A DNA stretch of 64,000 bases from Tillus elongatus (taxonomy: Eukaryota > Arthropoda > Insecta > Coleoptera > Cleridae), in assembly GCA_964006375.1 (NCBI GenBank), contig OZ023266.1, positions 18,880,090 through 18,944,089 of the forward strand. The letters run 5' to 3'. Both the position numbers and the translations under genes were made by a program. The notes beneath the pieces were generated by a model, which saw nothing but the letters and a program-made list of their open reading frames with translations, was not told the origin of the DNA and did no database searches. Shown one piece after another: positions 26,703-40,199 of this stretch; within the stretch, counting starts at the first letter, position 1, and each line of letters begins with the position of its first letter.

Positions 26703-26960
26703 TGTCCCCTGATCGACGCATGAATAGGTGAAAAAGGGTGATATTTTTGAGTTGAACCTTCATTTTCTAGGAATACGCCCTGCTTGAAAAGAAAATAATT
26801 TTTTTCATAATTTGTAACAGCAATTCCCCGAAAAAATATATACAAAATACAACTTCAATCCACCTTGAGAAAAACCCACTATTTACTTCACTAATTAATG
26901 GATTTGATATTTGATGTTACCATAGTATAAAGTTGAGATAAAATTCTTTTCTGTGGTTTG
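26700..26960. other. Unassigned spacer
   Basis: Begins TGTGTCCCCTGATCGACGCA; may be the end of another MITE next to TA. No gene recognised. Confidence 0.35.
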
Positions 26961-27450
26961 GTTTTTTTTTTCAACAACACACCACGAGGGCTTACAGCAA
27001 ATACTATCGTACTGTGGGTGTCGACAAGGAGGAAAGAGGCAACTTATTAATTCTGGACTTGAAGATTTGGAGGTTCGGGGGACAAGGAAAAACATGTTCC
27101 GGCAAGGAATTCCACAACTTGGAAGTCCTCGGGTCAAAAGAGCGGGCATAACAAGATGTTCTATGCCTGGTGACCTGGACAGTAAAAGGGTGCATTCGCT
27201 CTGTTCCCCTGGTAGATCTGTTGGGGGCAGCAGGTGGAGGAACTATGGAAGAAAGCTCATCTGAGCAGTGCCCGTGCAGATATCTATAAAAGAGAGAGAG
27301 GTCACCAACGGCACGTCGGTGGGCAAGGGATCGCAGCCTTTGGGTAAGGGTAGGGCCACCGACGAGACGTATAGCTCTCCTCTGAATGGAGTCCAGGATA
27401 GCGAGTGTAGAAGCGGCAGCGGCACCCCAGATGTGGGAGCAGTATTATGT
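26961..27450 (-). pseudogene. LINE B 3' end, minus copy 2
   Basis: Starts at a T-run (reverse poly-A) and matches the 3' end of LINE B: TTCAACAACACACCACGAGG, GGCAAGGAATTCCACAACTT and ATGTGGGAGCAGTATT. It is 5' truncated at about 27450. Frames are broken. Confidence 0.8.
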
Positions 27451-27524
27451 TTAATACTAAATTTGGTTATCAAAGGTGTTAAATTGAAATTAATATAATC
27501 AGAGAGTAGAATTAGAAATTGTAC

Positions 27525-27780
27525 TTACTTTGGCTGATTACCTACATCAGAAGCTCTGTTTTCGGAGACAAATACATTCGCTCAATACAAGACTCGATCA
27601 CTTGTTTGCCATACCTAAATATTATACGAGCCAATATCGGTGCTCTTTTTCCTATGTTGCACCACATCTGTATAATAAAATACCTTTTGAACAAACTTTA
27701 TGTTCTCTGCCAGGGTTTCGGAGATATGTTACAGATTTTTATAAAAATATTCAGTTTGCGTAGTGTAGTTATAGTAAATC
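27525..27780 (+). pseudogene. LINE C-terminal remnant of a different family
   Basis: The plus-strand peptide RLDHLFAIPKYYTSQ, then CSFSYVAPHLYNKIPFE and FRRYVTDFYKNIQ, has the C-terminal pattern of CR1/Jockey-type ORF2 proteins (SFSYxAPxLWNxLP). No polymerase region is present. Confidence 0.55.
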
Positions 27781-28050
27781 ATATTCATATCTAAGAATTC
27801 TTTTCTTTCAGCTAAATTTAAGGCGCACAATTGTCAATGTTTTGTTGTTGCTTTGGGTAGTAAGGCATTTATAATTTGTTTATTTTGTAATTCCTACACT
27901 TTAAGTCATCTTTTAAGGGTTAAGTGGAAGAAAATTGTAAAATTCCCAGTCCCGTAACTTCCTTGGGGCGTGTGAACAAGAGGTTTCTCTTATGGTATGT
28001 GCATCCCGGGGGGGGGGGGGGGGGTCTAGTAATGTTTCTGAAAACAATTT
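27781..28050. other. Unassigned; poly-G run
   Basis: A G-run of about 18 at 28006-28023 is the only notable element. Confidence 0.5.
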
Positions 28051-28526
28051 TTTGAAAAGCGTTCGGGAGCTAATCTGCAAATTTACCGAATTTTCATTAA
28101 ATCCTTCAAATTTCAATAACTCATTTTGCTATTAACGTAACCTTTGTTAGTTAGAAAACCAACATTTAAGTATATTTTCGGAAAATTTTTGTAAATTTTC
28201 AAACCATAAGTAATTTTGATAAAATATAGTACATTGTTTCTACTACATAGGTTATACCCGTAATCAGATTGATGCCTGCTCGCATTTGCTATTAAAAACA
28301 TTTTTATGGAAATCCATTTCCATAACACACTTGCTGCATCCAGACTTTTGAAATATGTTTATATATTTTCAAACAATAAAGTTATTTCGATGAAATATTG
28401 TACATTGTTTCTACTATATGCACCAAGTTTGATGCCTGCTTTCATCAAAGAAAGATATTTGCTATTAAAATCATTTTAAAGAAAATTCACTACCATAACG
28501 CACTTGCTGCGTCCAGACTTTTTTAA
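28051..28526 (+). mobile_element. Family D end unit, two partial tandem pieces
   Basis: One piece ends CACACTTGCTGCATCCAGAC near 28345, and the next ends CGCACTTGCTGCGTCCAGAC at 28518. Both contain the TTGCTATTAAAA and CATTGTTTCTACTA blocks of the end unit. Confidence 0.75.
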
Positions 28527-29328
28527 TCATCGAGAACTTATTCAAACGAACTACCTTGTATTATCTGAATTGTGTGTATCCAGTGCATTTAACAAAGAGA
28601 CGTAAAAGTCTTTCCATCTCTAAAATTGTATATTCGCATCAGAGTGAACGGAAACGAGAGGATGTACTGATGCAAAGAAGGAGTTTTGCGCAATATAAAA
28701 ACCCGTTAAATTTTCCGGTATTCATTCCCTTTGGCTGCGTATTATTGGCAGTGTTTTAAATTTGAACCTAATCCAACTTAAAATGCCATTTCATAGATCC
28801 GACTCCATCCGCCACTCTGTAAGTGCTACACTCGCCGGATTTTACCTAAAAGAATTTTAAATTCTTAAGTAGGATTGCGTCGTCTCTTTCTGTCACTGTA
28901 ATGGAATGGATTCCGTCCTTTTCCATGGAAAAACAGCACGTTTTTAATTCCCACAGTCTGCGACGAGTTACATATATATTTTCGTAGATCTTATTCTTCC
29001 ACCGAATCTTTATATTTAAGGTTGGAACTTATCTTTTATCAGATTCTGGTACACATAATGGAGTTCTCTGAATACTGCAGGAATCACTCTGGGAATATTC
29101 TAATTTTTCGCGTCACAGTTGTATATAGGCGAAAAAATTGCGTCATAAAGGCGTTAAAAATCATCATACTCTTTTCTATTAAAATCTCTACCAATAGATA
29201 TTCAAATTATACAAGGTGTTTACAACATGTGTAGCCCAATTAATACCCTAGAAACTAGAGGTTAAAATAAGTCCATTTCACTTAATATTTATACCAAGGC
29301 TACAGCCCTTTAAGGTAATTTTTTTTTA
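28527..29328. other. Unassigned sequence
   Basis: No known element or gene recognised. Open frames at 28556-28759 and 29022-29234 are short and unremarkable. Confidence 0.4.
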
Positions 29329-30777
<1,449 letters not shown>

Positions 30778-31172
30778 TGTTACAAAGCACTTCAATAGAC
30801 GTAGGTGCGGTGTTGCCACATCTCCAGAATTTCCCCCAACATCTGGGAATTTTTGCACAATCTGGCAACACCGCCTCCCCACCCCCTGGGGGTGCCTGGG
30901 GTGACCCCCCTCAGGCGAAGTCTCAACCCTCTAGGACCAGAAATAACGAAGTTACCAACTTGTGCCCCGTCGGAACGGATAACTGAGGTCTGCACATTCC
31001 GAACACCCTGTATATACACCCTGTATACGCAGAGAACCCTTACACCCTGTATACGCAGAGAGATCTTATAGTTCGAGAAACACCTCTTGTGTAACATAGG
31101 AGTGGTGACCACATTTGGATCATCCTGTATACACATCCCCCTGTATACACACGGGACCGATCTGTATTCACA

Positions 31173-31226
31173 GAACCTTCTAGTAAAAGAAGGTTCTGGA
31201 ACGTTCTGGAATGGAACGCTCTAGAA
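31173..31226 (+). promoter_or_regulatory. Heat-shock-element array in U3
   Basis: A GAA-CC-TTC pair sits at 31173-31180. From 31189 five perfect alternating pentamers follow: GAA 31189, TTC 31194, GAA 31199, TTC 31204, GAA 31209. The 5-bp phase continues with GAA 31214, CTC 31219 and GAA 31224. This is the nGAAnnTTCn arrangement bound by HSF trimers. It lies about 25-60 bp upstream of the TATA box, as in hsp70-type promoters. The 3' LTR has the same array at 37071-37124. Confidence 0.8.
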
Positions 31227-31247
31227 AGGAGGGGAAGGTACGGCGAG

Positions 31248-31290
31248 TATATAAAAGCGAAAGCAAGCCAGCCCGAGTTAGTTCAGTTCA
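31248..31290 (+). promoter_or_regulatory. LTR core promoter: TATA box and initiator
   Basis: TATATAAAAG at 31248-31257 and TCAGTT at 31283-31288, a perfect insect TCAKTY initiator, about 33 bp apart. A second TCAGTA overlaps. Transcription is expected near 31285. Confidence 0.7.
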
Positions 31291-31526
31291 GTAAGAGAAT
31301 GTGGTAGTGACTTGAAGAAGCAGTGTAAAGTGTTAAGAGAGTAGTGACTGTAGTACCAGATTAGTGACTTTTGTTGAGAGTAGTAATTGTAAGGCCAGTA
31401 AATGAAGTGTTTTGTGAGAGAGACATTCTAGAAATTTTATTGTATCCATATTTAGAGTGTAAATAAAGTTGTTTTGTTAAAATTAAAAGTCTCACTTATC
31501 CAGAACCCGGAGAAAACGCAACAATT

Positions 31527-31546
31527 TGGTGTCAGAAGTGTGGGAT
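31527..31546 (+). other. Primer-binding site, tRNA-Leu-like
   Basis: TGGTGTCAGAAGTGTGGGAT starts 3 nt after the LTR. It resembles the complement of a tRNA-Leu 3' end (TGGTGTCAGGAGTGGGAT) with a substitution and an extra GT; the tRNA assignment is tentative. Confidence 0.6.
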
Positions 31547-31583
31547 AAGTGAGTGAAGAAGTGGACAACTAAGCTAGCTGTAA

Positions 31584-31943
31584 ATGGTAAACACTAGATC
31601 GACTGACTACGACAAGATGGCTGAAATCAAAGAGTTGATGGACTTACTGAAAAGACAACGCGAAGAAGACGAGAGAAGACGACAAGAAGACAAAGAAGAA
31701 CTCAAGAAGCAACGCGAAGAAGACGAACAACGACGACAAGAAGATAAAGAAGACCTCAAGAGGCAACGCGAAGAAGACGAACAACGACGACAAGAAGATA
31801 AAGAAGACCTCAAGAGGCAACGCGAAGAAGACGAACAACGGCGACAAGAAGATGAAAGAAGACGGCGCGAAGAAGACGACAAGAGGAGGAACAGAGGCGT
31901 CTTCAAGACAAAGAAGACATCCGAAGTATGTTTCACGATATGA
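31584..31943 (+). CDS. gag: Gag N-terminal ORF, charged coiled coil
   Basis: 119 codons starting MVNTRSTDYDK, 60 bp after the LTR. Residues 20-100 are an almost pure heptad-like Lys/Arg/Glu/Asp/Gln coiled coil made of tandem 45-48-bp repeats (QREEDEQRRQEDKED). The frame stops at 31943 after leaving the coiled coil. The overlapping frame of the long ORF continues the same charged coiled-coil composition just upstream of its first ATG at 31928. So the two ORFs were probably one Gag, split by an indel or joined by frameshifting. I cannot tell which from one copy. Confidence 0.7.
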   Translation: MVNTRSTDYDKMAEIKELMDLLKRQREEDERRRQEDKEELKKQREEDEQRRQEDKEDLKRQREEDEQRRQEDKEDLKRQREEDEQRRQEDERRRREEDDKRRNRGVFKTKKTSEVCFTI

Positions 31944-34900
31944 GAGTCGATGTAAAAGAAGAAATTGAACAGATTAACGAACAAATAGAGAATGTGGACT
32001 ATAAAATAGGAGTGGTGAACAGTAAAGTGGAAAATGCAACAGAGGATTGGAACAAACGATGGGAAGAAGTTGAAGGGTTGAAAGAACAAATGAAGATGAT
32101 GATTAAAGGCACAGAAGTCAGACATAGAGAACTGACAGAACAGGTGATGGGCCAAACTGATAGAACTCAACCAAGAGGAGTTACTGGAATGTCCCCAGCT
32201 CAAAATCGTCCGGAAGAAGATATGCCAATCGTGCAGCGGCCTCATGGAACCTTGAAGCCGCCGACTTTTGACGGAGAAACATCGTGGCCCATGTACAGGA
32301 GGCAGTTTGAAGCGGCAGCTCTCAGCAATGGGTGGAGCGAACAACAGGCAGCAACTGCTCTAATTCTCTCGCTTCGAGGTAAAGCCCTAGAAATCCTCCA
32401 GAACATCCCGGGGTCGAAACAGCAAAACTACTTAACAGTGATACAGGCCCTAGATTTGAGATATGGTAACAAGTACATGAGCCAGGTCTACCAGACACAA
32501 CTAAAGTCAAGGGTCCAGAAGCCAAATGAGACGCTGCAAGAATTTAGTGACGAAGTGGAGAAACTTGTGCGACTGGCATATCCCCAAGCCCCAGAAGAAT
32601 TTGTCAACCAGATAACCGTCCAGACCTTCATCGATGGGGTACTTGATAATGAAATGCAACAAGCTTTAAGGCTCGGAAGGTTCAAAACACTTACGGACTG
32701 CGTAATTTATGGCTTGGAATTTGAAGCAGCGAAGAATGCATCTCAACCTCGCCGCAACAGGCTGCGCGAAGTGAAGGAGATAGAGGACTTTGCAGACACG
32801 ACAGCCGAACTAAGACAAGAAATGAAAATGATAAAAGAAGCCATAAGCAAGCTCACTGTACCGGTTGGGGCACGTAGGACGAAAGCAGATTGGTCAGACA
32901 TAGAATGCTACAAGTGTGGTAGGAAAGGACACATAAGTAGGCAGTGCTTACAAACCCAACAGGTGGCTCGCAGAAGACAAGAATATACCAACAGGGAGCG
33001 CCATCAGGGAAAACGACCTGACGCCAGTGTAGGTGGGCGACACGTGGCATGCGAGACCCAAGGCCTCAAGGTCAGGGTCTCCACTATCCGACGCTACCGC
33101 GAGAGCCTCGTTATACCTGGCAGCATAGACGGAAGACAATGCAGTTTCACCATCGATACTGGTGCTACTAGATCCGTTGTACGTCCAGACATGTTGCCAA
33201 ACAGGTCGGCACTCACGACCAACAAACAGCCTGTGTTGGAGACGGCAAAAGGAGATAGGATACCTGTGCATGGAGAGGCCACTGTTTTCATTAGGCTGGG
33301 CAGTACTGAGCTACAGGTAAGGGCTGTCGTCGCAGAAATCGTCGACGAATTTATCCTGGGCCTGGATTTAATGGAAGATTTCGATGTCCTGTCAGTAGAC
33401 TTCCAGAATAAGATCTTGAAAATCGGTAACGAAGAGTTGTATTTATCTCCAACAGCAGGCGAAGCTAATCCCAGGGTGAGACTTATTGTCGACGAGGATA
33501 CACGGATTCCTGGTAACAGTGAGAAGATTGTCAGAGCCAGACTAGAGAAGAAACTTGATGGTATGTCTGCTCTCATAGCGGAGCCCCTAAAAGATAGACA
33601 TGATGGTGCCCTCGTCGCACGATGCTTAGTAGACCCGAAGAGGACAATACCCATAAGAGTGGCTAACGTGCAAACTAACAGGGTCACATTAAAGAAAGGT
33701 AAGGTTATCGCCACTTGCGAGCCCATTGACCGAGTGACGTTGTCAAGAAAGGTGACACCCACGGCATTAGACAGAAGACTGCCAGTAGAAATGGTAGAGC
33801 GGTTCAAGAATTCTTGGGGCCAATTGAACGACATGGAGATGGAAATGGCCCTGAAGTTCGTATTGGAGGAGGCCGATATTTTCGCTCAAGATAAAATCAC
33901 AGGTCGTACGAGTCTAGTGCAACACAGAATTAATACTGGCGACGCAAGACCAATTAGACAGCCGCCGAGAAGACTGCCTTTTGCCAAGCAATCAGAAATC
34001 AAGGCGATGGTTAACGAAATGCTGGAAGATGGTGTGATTGAGGAGTCTAATAGTCCTTGGTCGTCCCCAGTAGTTTTGGTCACCAAGAAAGACGGCACTA
34101 TGAGATTTTGCGTGGACTATAGGAAGCTGAATGATGTCACCAAGAAAGACAGTTATCCCCTGCCCCGGATCGACGACACTTTGAACACTTTGGCCGGATC
34201 AAAGTGGTTCTCTACATTAGACCTGAAAAGTGGCTACTGGCAAGTAGAACTCCATAAAGACGATAAGGAGAAGACTGCTTTTTCAACCGGGAATGGGTTG
34301 TACCAATTCAAGGTCATGCCATTCGGCTTATGTAATGCTCCTGCCACCTTCGAGCGACTAATGGAGTTAGTGCTGAGAGGACTTACATGGGAAACATGCC
34401 TGGTGTATCTCGACGATGTCATGGTGATTGGAAGGACTTTCGATGAACACCTGTCGAATCTGAAGCAGGTTTTCTCCAGGCTGAGAGGTGCCAATCTGCA
34501 ACTCAATCCCAAGAAATGCGTCCTCTTCCAGAAGAAAGTGAGTTTCCTCGGACATGTCGTTTCTGAGAAAGGGATAGAAACTGATCCAGAGAAAATAAAG
34601 GCAGTAAGAGACTGGCCTGTGCCGAGGAACAAACATGAGGTCAGAAGTTTTCTGGGACTTTGCAGCTACTACCGACGCTTTGTGAAGTACTTCAGCAGCA
34701 TTGCGAAACCTCTGCATAGCCTGACTGAAAATAAGGTCGAGTTCATCTGGTCACCAGATTGCCAAGAGTCTTTTAGAGAACTCAAACATCGTCTTCTCAC
34801 TGCTCCTATACTGGCTTATCCTCAGGACGAAGGACTGTTCATACTGGACACCGATGCTTCCCAGTATGGCATTGGGGCAGTACTCTCGCAGCTCCAAGCC

Positions 34901-36664
34901 GGAGAAGAAGTCGTGATAGGCTACTTCAGCAAAACGTTCGGAAAAGCAGAAAGGAATTACTGTGTAACCCGGAAAGAACTGCTGGCAGTTGTAAGATCCA
35001 TCGAACATTTCCACAGCTTCCTGTACGGAAGAACATTCCGCGTGAGGTCGGATCACTCTGCTCTGCAATGGCTTCTGAACTTTAGAAAACCCGAAGGACA
35101 GATAGCCCGATGGATAGAGAAACTGCAGAGCTACGACTTCCGGATTGAACATCGAAGAGGAAGAAGTCACGCCAATGCAGACAGCCTGTCAAGAAGACCA
35201 TGTTCAGTGCATGAATGTAAATTTTGCGAGCGACAAGAGAACAAAGAGATCGACAAAGTAACTCATCAGATCAAACAACTGGTGGCAGGACAGGAGAATA
35301 ACACCGATCTAGACGTAAATCTTGAATACATCAGAGACGCACAGAAGACAGATCCAGACTTGAAAAATATTAGAGAATGGCTACAAAAGGGGAAAAGACC
35401 TGAGTGGCACGATGTGTCCCGGTTTGGGGCGGAGGTTAAAGGCTACTGGCTACAATGGGACTCATTGTGTCTAAAGAATGACATGATCACTCGAAAATGG
35501 GAAACTGCCGATGGTAGAGACTGTATATACCAGACCGTTGTGCCAAGTGAGTGCATAGACAGTGTTCTTCAAGAGTTACACAATAGTAGAAGTGGAGGCC
35601 ACTTTGGGGTCAACAGGACTCTTGCCAGAGTGAGAGACCGCTTCTATTGGATAAACTGCCGAAGAAGCGTGGAAGAATGGTGCAAAAGGTGTGACCAATG
35701 TGCTTCAAAGAAAGGACCAAAGACCCGATCCAGAGGAAAAATGATGCAGTATATCTCAGGTACACCGTGGGAGAGAGTTGCCGTAGACATCGCAGGACCT
35801 TTTCCCATCACAGAGTCTGGGAACAGATACATAATGGTGGCGATGGACTACTTCTCGAAATGGCCTGAAGTTGCGCCGATCCCCAACCAAGAGGCAACGA
35901 CCGTGGCAGAAGCCCTGATGGAAAATGTCATATCACGGCATGGCGTACCCTTGGAGATTCACACCGAGGGCCGGAATTTCGAATCAGAGGTCTGGAAGAG
36001 CCTAATGGACTTGCTAGGCATAAAGAAAACGAGAACAACGCCACTCCACCCTCAATCAGATGGCATGGTAGAACGGCATAACAGGACCATCAATCAGTAT
36101 CTTGCTATGTTTGTTGACGAGAATCAGAGAACCTGGGACAAGCTGATACCTCTGTTCCTCCTAGCTTACAGAAGCTCTCAGCATGAATCTACCGGCTACA
36201 CTCCATCCATGATGTTGACCGGCAGAGAGATGCGGCTACCAATCGACATGACGAGACCACCACCGAACGAGGACATAGCGGACCTAGCTACGTTACCTGA
36301 GTATGTCGCCGACCTAGAAGGAAAACTGCGCACTATACACAGATGTGTCAGAGATAGGCTCCTCTTAAGCAGTGACCGGATGAAGATGCGCTTGGATCGC
36401 AGAGCAACACCCCATACATTCAAGGAAGGTGATGCAGTGTGGCTGTACCAACCAACAAGGAGAAAGGGCCTCAGTCCCAAACTTCAGAAACCATGGGAAG
36501 GGCCATACTTGGTGACTAAGAAAATTAACGACCTAGTCTACAGAATCCAGCTGTCTCCAAGAACTAAACCCAAAGTTGTTCACATAGAGAGGTTGAGTCC
36601 CTATCGGGGCAACGAACCCCCAAGTTGGCGGCCGGTAAATACTGTTCGGGACGAACAGTCTTAA
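31928..36664 (+). CDS. gag-pol: Gag-Pol polyprotein, 1578 codons
   Basis: Domains in order: coiled coil (1-60); Ty3-type capsid (about 100-290); zinc knuckle CYKCGRKGHISRQC (327-340); aspartic protease DTGA (410-413); reverse transcriptase with YLDD at 827-830; RNase H with DTDAS (974-978); integrase HHCC zinc finger from about 1218; DDE core with D1287, and E1382 in QSDGMVERHNRT; GPY/F-type C-terminus WEGPYLV. No chromodomain. At the second catalytic position the sequence reads HTEGRNFE: an Asp is expected there, and the segment is one residue shorter than usual (35 residues from E1347 to E1382 rather than 36). An in-frame 3-bp loss would explain this. Everything else is open, so the polyprotein is probably made but integration-defective. 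Confidence 0.93.
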   Translation: MFHDMRVDVKEEIEQINEQIENVDYKIGVVNSKVENATEDWNKRWEEVEGLKEQMKMMIKGTEVRHRELTEQVMGQTDRTQPRGVTGMSPAQNRPEEDMPIVQRPHGTLKPPTFDGETSWPMYRRQFEAAALSNGWSEQQAATALILSLRGKALEILQNIPGSKQQNYLTVIQALDLRYGNKYMSQVYQTQLKSRVQKPNETLQEFSDEVEKLVRLAYPQAPEEFVNQITVQTFIDGVLDNEMQQALRLGRFKTLTDCVIYGLEFEAAKNASQPRRNRLREVKEIEDFADTTAELRQEMKMIKEAISKLTVPVGARRTKADWSDIECYKCGRKGHISRQCLQTQQVARRRQEYTNRERHQGKRPDASVGGRHVACETQGLKVRVSTIRRYRESLVIPGSIDGRQCSFTIDTGATRSVVRPDMLPNRSALTTNKQPVLETAKGDRIPVHGEATVFIRLGSTELQVRAVVAEIVDEFILGLDLMEDFDVLSVDFQNKILKIGNEELYLSPTAGEANPRVRLIVDEDTRIPGNSEKIVRARLEKKLDGMSALIAEPLKDRHDGALVARCLVDPKRTIPIRVANVQTNRVTLKKGKVIATCEPIDRVTLSRKVTPTALDRRLPVEMVERFKNSWGQLNDMEMEMALKFVLEEADIFAQDKITGRTSLVQHRINTGDARPIRQPPRRLPFAKQSEIKAMVNEMLEDGVIEESNSPWSSPVVLVTKKDGTMRFCVDYRKLNDVTKKDSYPLPRIDDTLNTLAGSKWFSTLDLKSGYWQVELHKDDKEKTAFSTGNGLYQFKVMPFGLCNAPATFERLMELVLRGLTWETCLVYLDDVMVIGRTFDEHLSNLKQVFSRLRGANLQLNPKKCVLFQKKVSFLGHVVSEKGIETDPEKIKAVRDWPVPRNKHEVRSFLGLCSYYRRFVKYFSSIAKPLHSLTENKVEFIWSPDCQESFRELKHRLLTAPILAYPQDEGLFILDTDASQYGIGAVLSQLQAGEEVVIGYFSKTFGKAERNYCVTRKELLAVVRSIEHFHSFLYGRTFRVRSDHSALQWLLNFRKPEGQIARWIEKLQSYDFRIEHRRGRSHANADSLSRRPCSVHECKFCERQENKEIDKVTHQIKQLVAGQENNTDLDVNLEYIRDAQKTDPDLKNIREWLQKGKRPEWHDVSRFGAEVKGYWLQWDSLCLKNDMITRKWETADGRDCIYQTVVPSECIDSVLQELHNSRSGGHFGVNRTLARVRDRFYWINCRRSVEEWCKRCDQCASKKGPKTRSRGKMMQYISGTPWERVAVDIAGPFPITESGNRYIMVAMDYFSKWPEVAPIPNQEATTVAEALMENVISRHGVPLEIHTEGRNFESEVWKSLMDLLGIKKTRTTPLHPQSDGMVERHNRTINQYLAMFVDENQRTWDKLIPLFLLAYRSSQHESTGYTPSMMLTGREMRLPIDMTRPPPNEDIADLATLPEYVADLEGKLRTIHRCVRDRLLLSSDRMKMRLDRRATPHTFKEGDAVWLYQPTRRKGLSPKLQKPWEGPYLVTKKINDLVYRIQLSPRTKPKVVHIERLSPYRGNEPPSWRPVNTVRDEQS

Positions 36665-36676
36665 GGAGGGGGGCAG
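36663..36676 (+). other. Polypurine tract
   Basis: AAGGAGGGGGGCAG lies immediately before the 3' LTR and overlaps the gag-pol stop codon. It is the expected plus-strand primer. Confidence 0.85.
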
Positions 36677-38455
<1,779 letters not shown>

Positions 38456-38865
38456 CAGATAAAGACATAGTAGTCACCTGCCATGCGTAGATTGATACAT
38501 ATACCACAGGCATACATCAACATGCAGCGATAACCAAAGAAAATAACCCACGTAAGGCTGAATCGCCACAATATCCTAATGTGCAAAGAACGTTCACACC
38601 CGAGCTTTGACGATCCTACCCTAATGACCGCCTTCGAGTATATTCGGATGCGCGGATTTGTAAAATGTTCAAAGATATCCAGTGTGAAAGCGAGAGAGGA
38701 AAATAAGAAAGTTTTATATCAGCTACTTGAAGTAAAAACCAGCTGGGATAGTGTGTTTTGTTTATTTATTATGGTTTGACAGTTATGTTTTCAGGTTAAG
38801 TAAATGATTGTATATTGCTTATAAAATTGGAAACTAAAGAATAATAACTCGTTTTGTTGTTTCTT
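38456..38865. other. Unassigned spacer
   Basis: An open frame at 38579-38779 is short and unrecognised. Confidence 0.4.
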
Positions 38866-38893
38866 TAAAAAATTCACTAATGAGGAGATCTGT

Positions 38894-38991
<98 letters not shown>

Positions 38992-39758
38992 GTGTGTGTG
39001 TGTATCACACCGATAACTTAAAAAATAATGGATCGATTTTGTAAAATTTAGTATGTGCCTTCCTTTTGCAAGTGGCTTGGATAAGTTCCTTAGCCAGGAA
39101 GATCTGACCAGTTTTTCTTGGAAAATTTTGGGTTTTCTTTAGGAAAATTTTTGTATATACGAAAATCACAAAGCTATAGCAGTCAAATTGGGTACTCAGA
39201 TTTACACTATTAAACTTACCCTATATGCCAAAATTCAGATATCTAAGTTGAAAGGAAACAGATTATAGACATTAAAAAAATTGGGTGCCCCTAATTAACG
39301 GAGAAATGCGCAAAACCAAAATATTTTGTGTGGATAACAAGATCTGTTGTATATTACAAACAAAGGTTATGTTTTTCTGACTATAGAAAGGTCCAGAAAT
39401 AACACAAACATTACTTTGAAAATTTTATAGTTTTCTTCTTAAAATGTCAACGTCGCGGTTTGAAACGTCAAAATTTGCAATTTTTAGACCGAGAACTTTA
39501 CATAACCTGAGAGTAAATACGGATTATGTAAAAGAAATGTCATAATAAATGTGTTTTGCAAAGCCTTAAGTTACAGCTTCTACTATTATTGTTCTTCATT
39601 TTCCTGAAATATTTGCAGAAAATTCATTTCAAAAAGACCCCTTCTCTGATGATATGGTAGCATTTTCAGTTATAGTGTTTGTGGTTTAATAGTCTATACT
39701 TTTTCGCGAATTAATGAGAAGACCGCGACTTTAAAATTTTAAAATATGTTTCAAAGGA
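38866..39758 (+). mobile_element. Family D copy, left part interrupted by hAT
   Basis: Partial head, (TA)n (38899-38987), GTGTGTGTATCACACCGATA tail, body (GGTTTAATAGTCTATAC). A second head (AATGAGAAGACCGCGAC) runs into the hAT target site. It resumes at 41514. Confidence 0.75.
38899..38987. repeat. (TA)n microsatellite
   Basis: TA tract followed by a short (TG)n run. Confidence 0.97.
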
Positions 39759-40199
39759 GTGCGACCCAGTGATGGATTTACGCCTAGGCCCGTGAGGCCC
39801 GGGCCTAGGGCGGCACGATTTGGACGACGGCAAAGTTTTAGAACGCCAAAATTTTAGAGCAGAAATAATGTATTAATGTATAAATCCTTTTTTACTGTTT
39901 GTGTCTTTAGTGAAATTATTCTTACATATGTAAAGCTTTTAAAATTACGACTAATTCATTAGCAGAATATGCTCCTTGTGCTGCCCACTCGTTAAATTTA
40001 ATAGGAACTTGTGCAGCTGAATCCGTAACCGAAGCAGTTGACTTTTTTTGAACTTTGCAAGAATTTTATATTTTTTACTATATTAACACATTGTAAGAGA
40101 TATTGGTGCAACGTACAAGTTTAAGGCTTAAGGGTCTTTCTTAAACTCGTTGGTCTGCTCCACATGATGCTTGTTATGCGTTAGAAAAAAAGGGGCCTG

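Larger units (their letters stand above)
30778..31523 (+). repeat. 5' LTR
   Basis: Begins TGTTACAAAG and ends GCAACA, so the termini TGTT/AACA mirror each other. It holds CCTGTATA repeats (31010-31150), a heat-shock-element array, a TATA box, an initiator and an AATAAA at 31462. U3 would end near 31285 and R near 31490 by these signals. Confidence 0.95.

Noticed and set aside
28006..28023. Poly-G run as a G-quadruplex regulatory site
   Set aside because: A single G-run with no gene nearby; more likely a simple repeat or sequencing-prone homopolymer.
31607..32344. 245-codon Ser-rich minus-strand frame
   Set aside because: Antisense of the Glu/Arg/Gln coiled-coil repeats of Gag.
33094..33834. 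246-codon minus-strand open frame inside gag-pol
   Set aside because: Antisense shadow of the long intact polyprotein frame.
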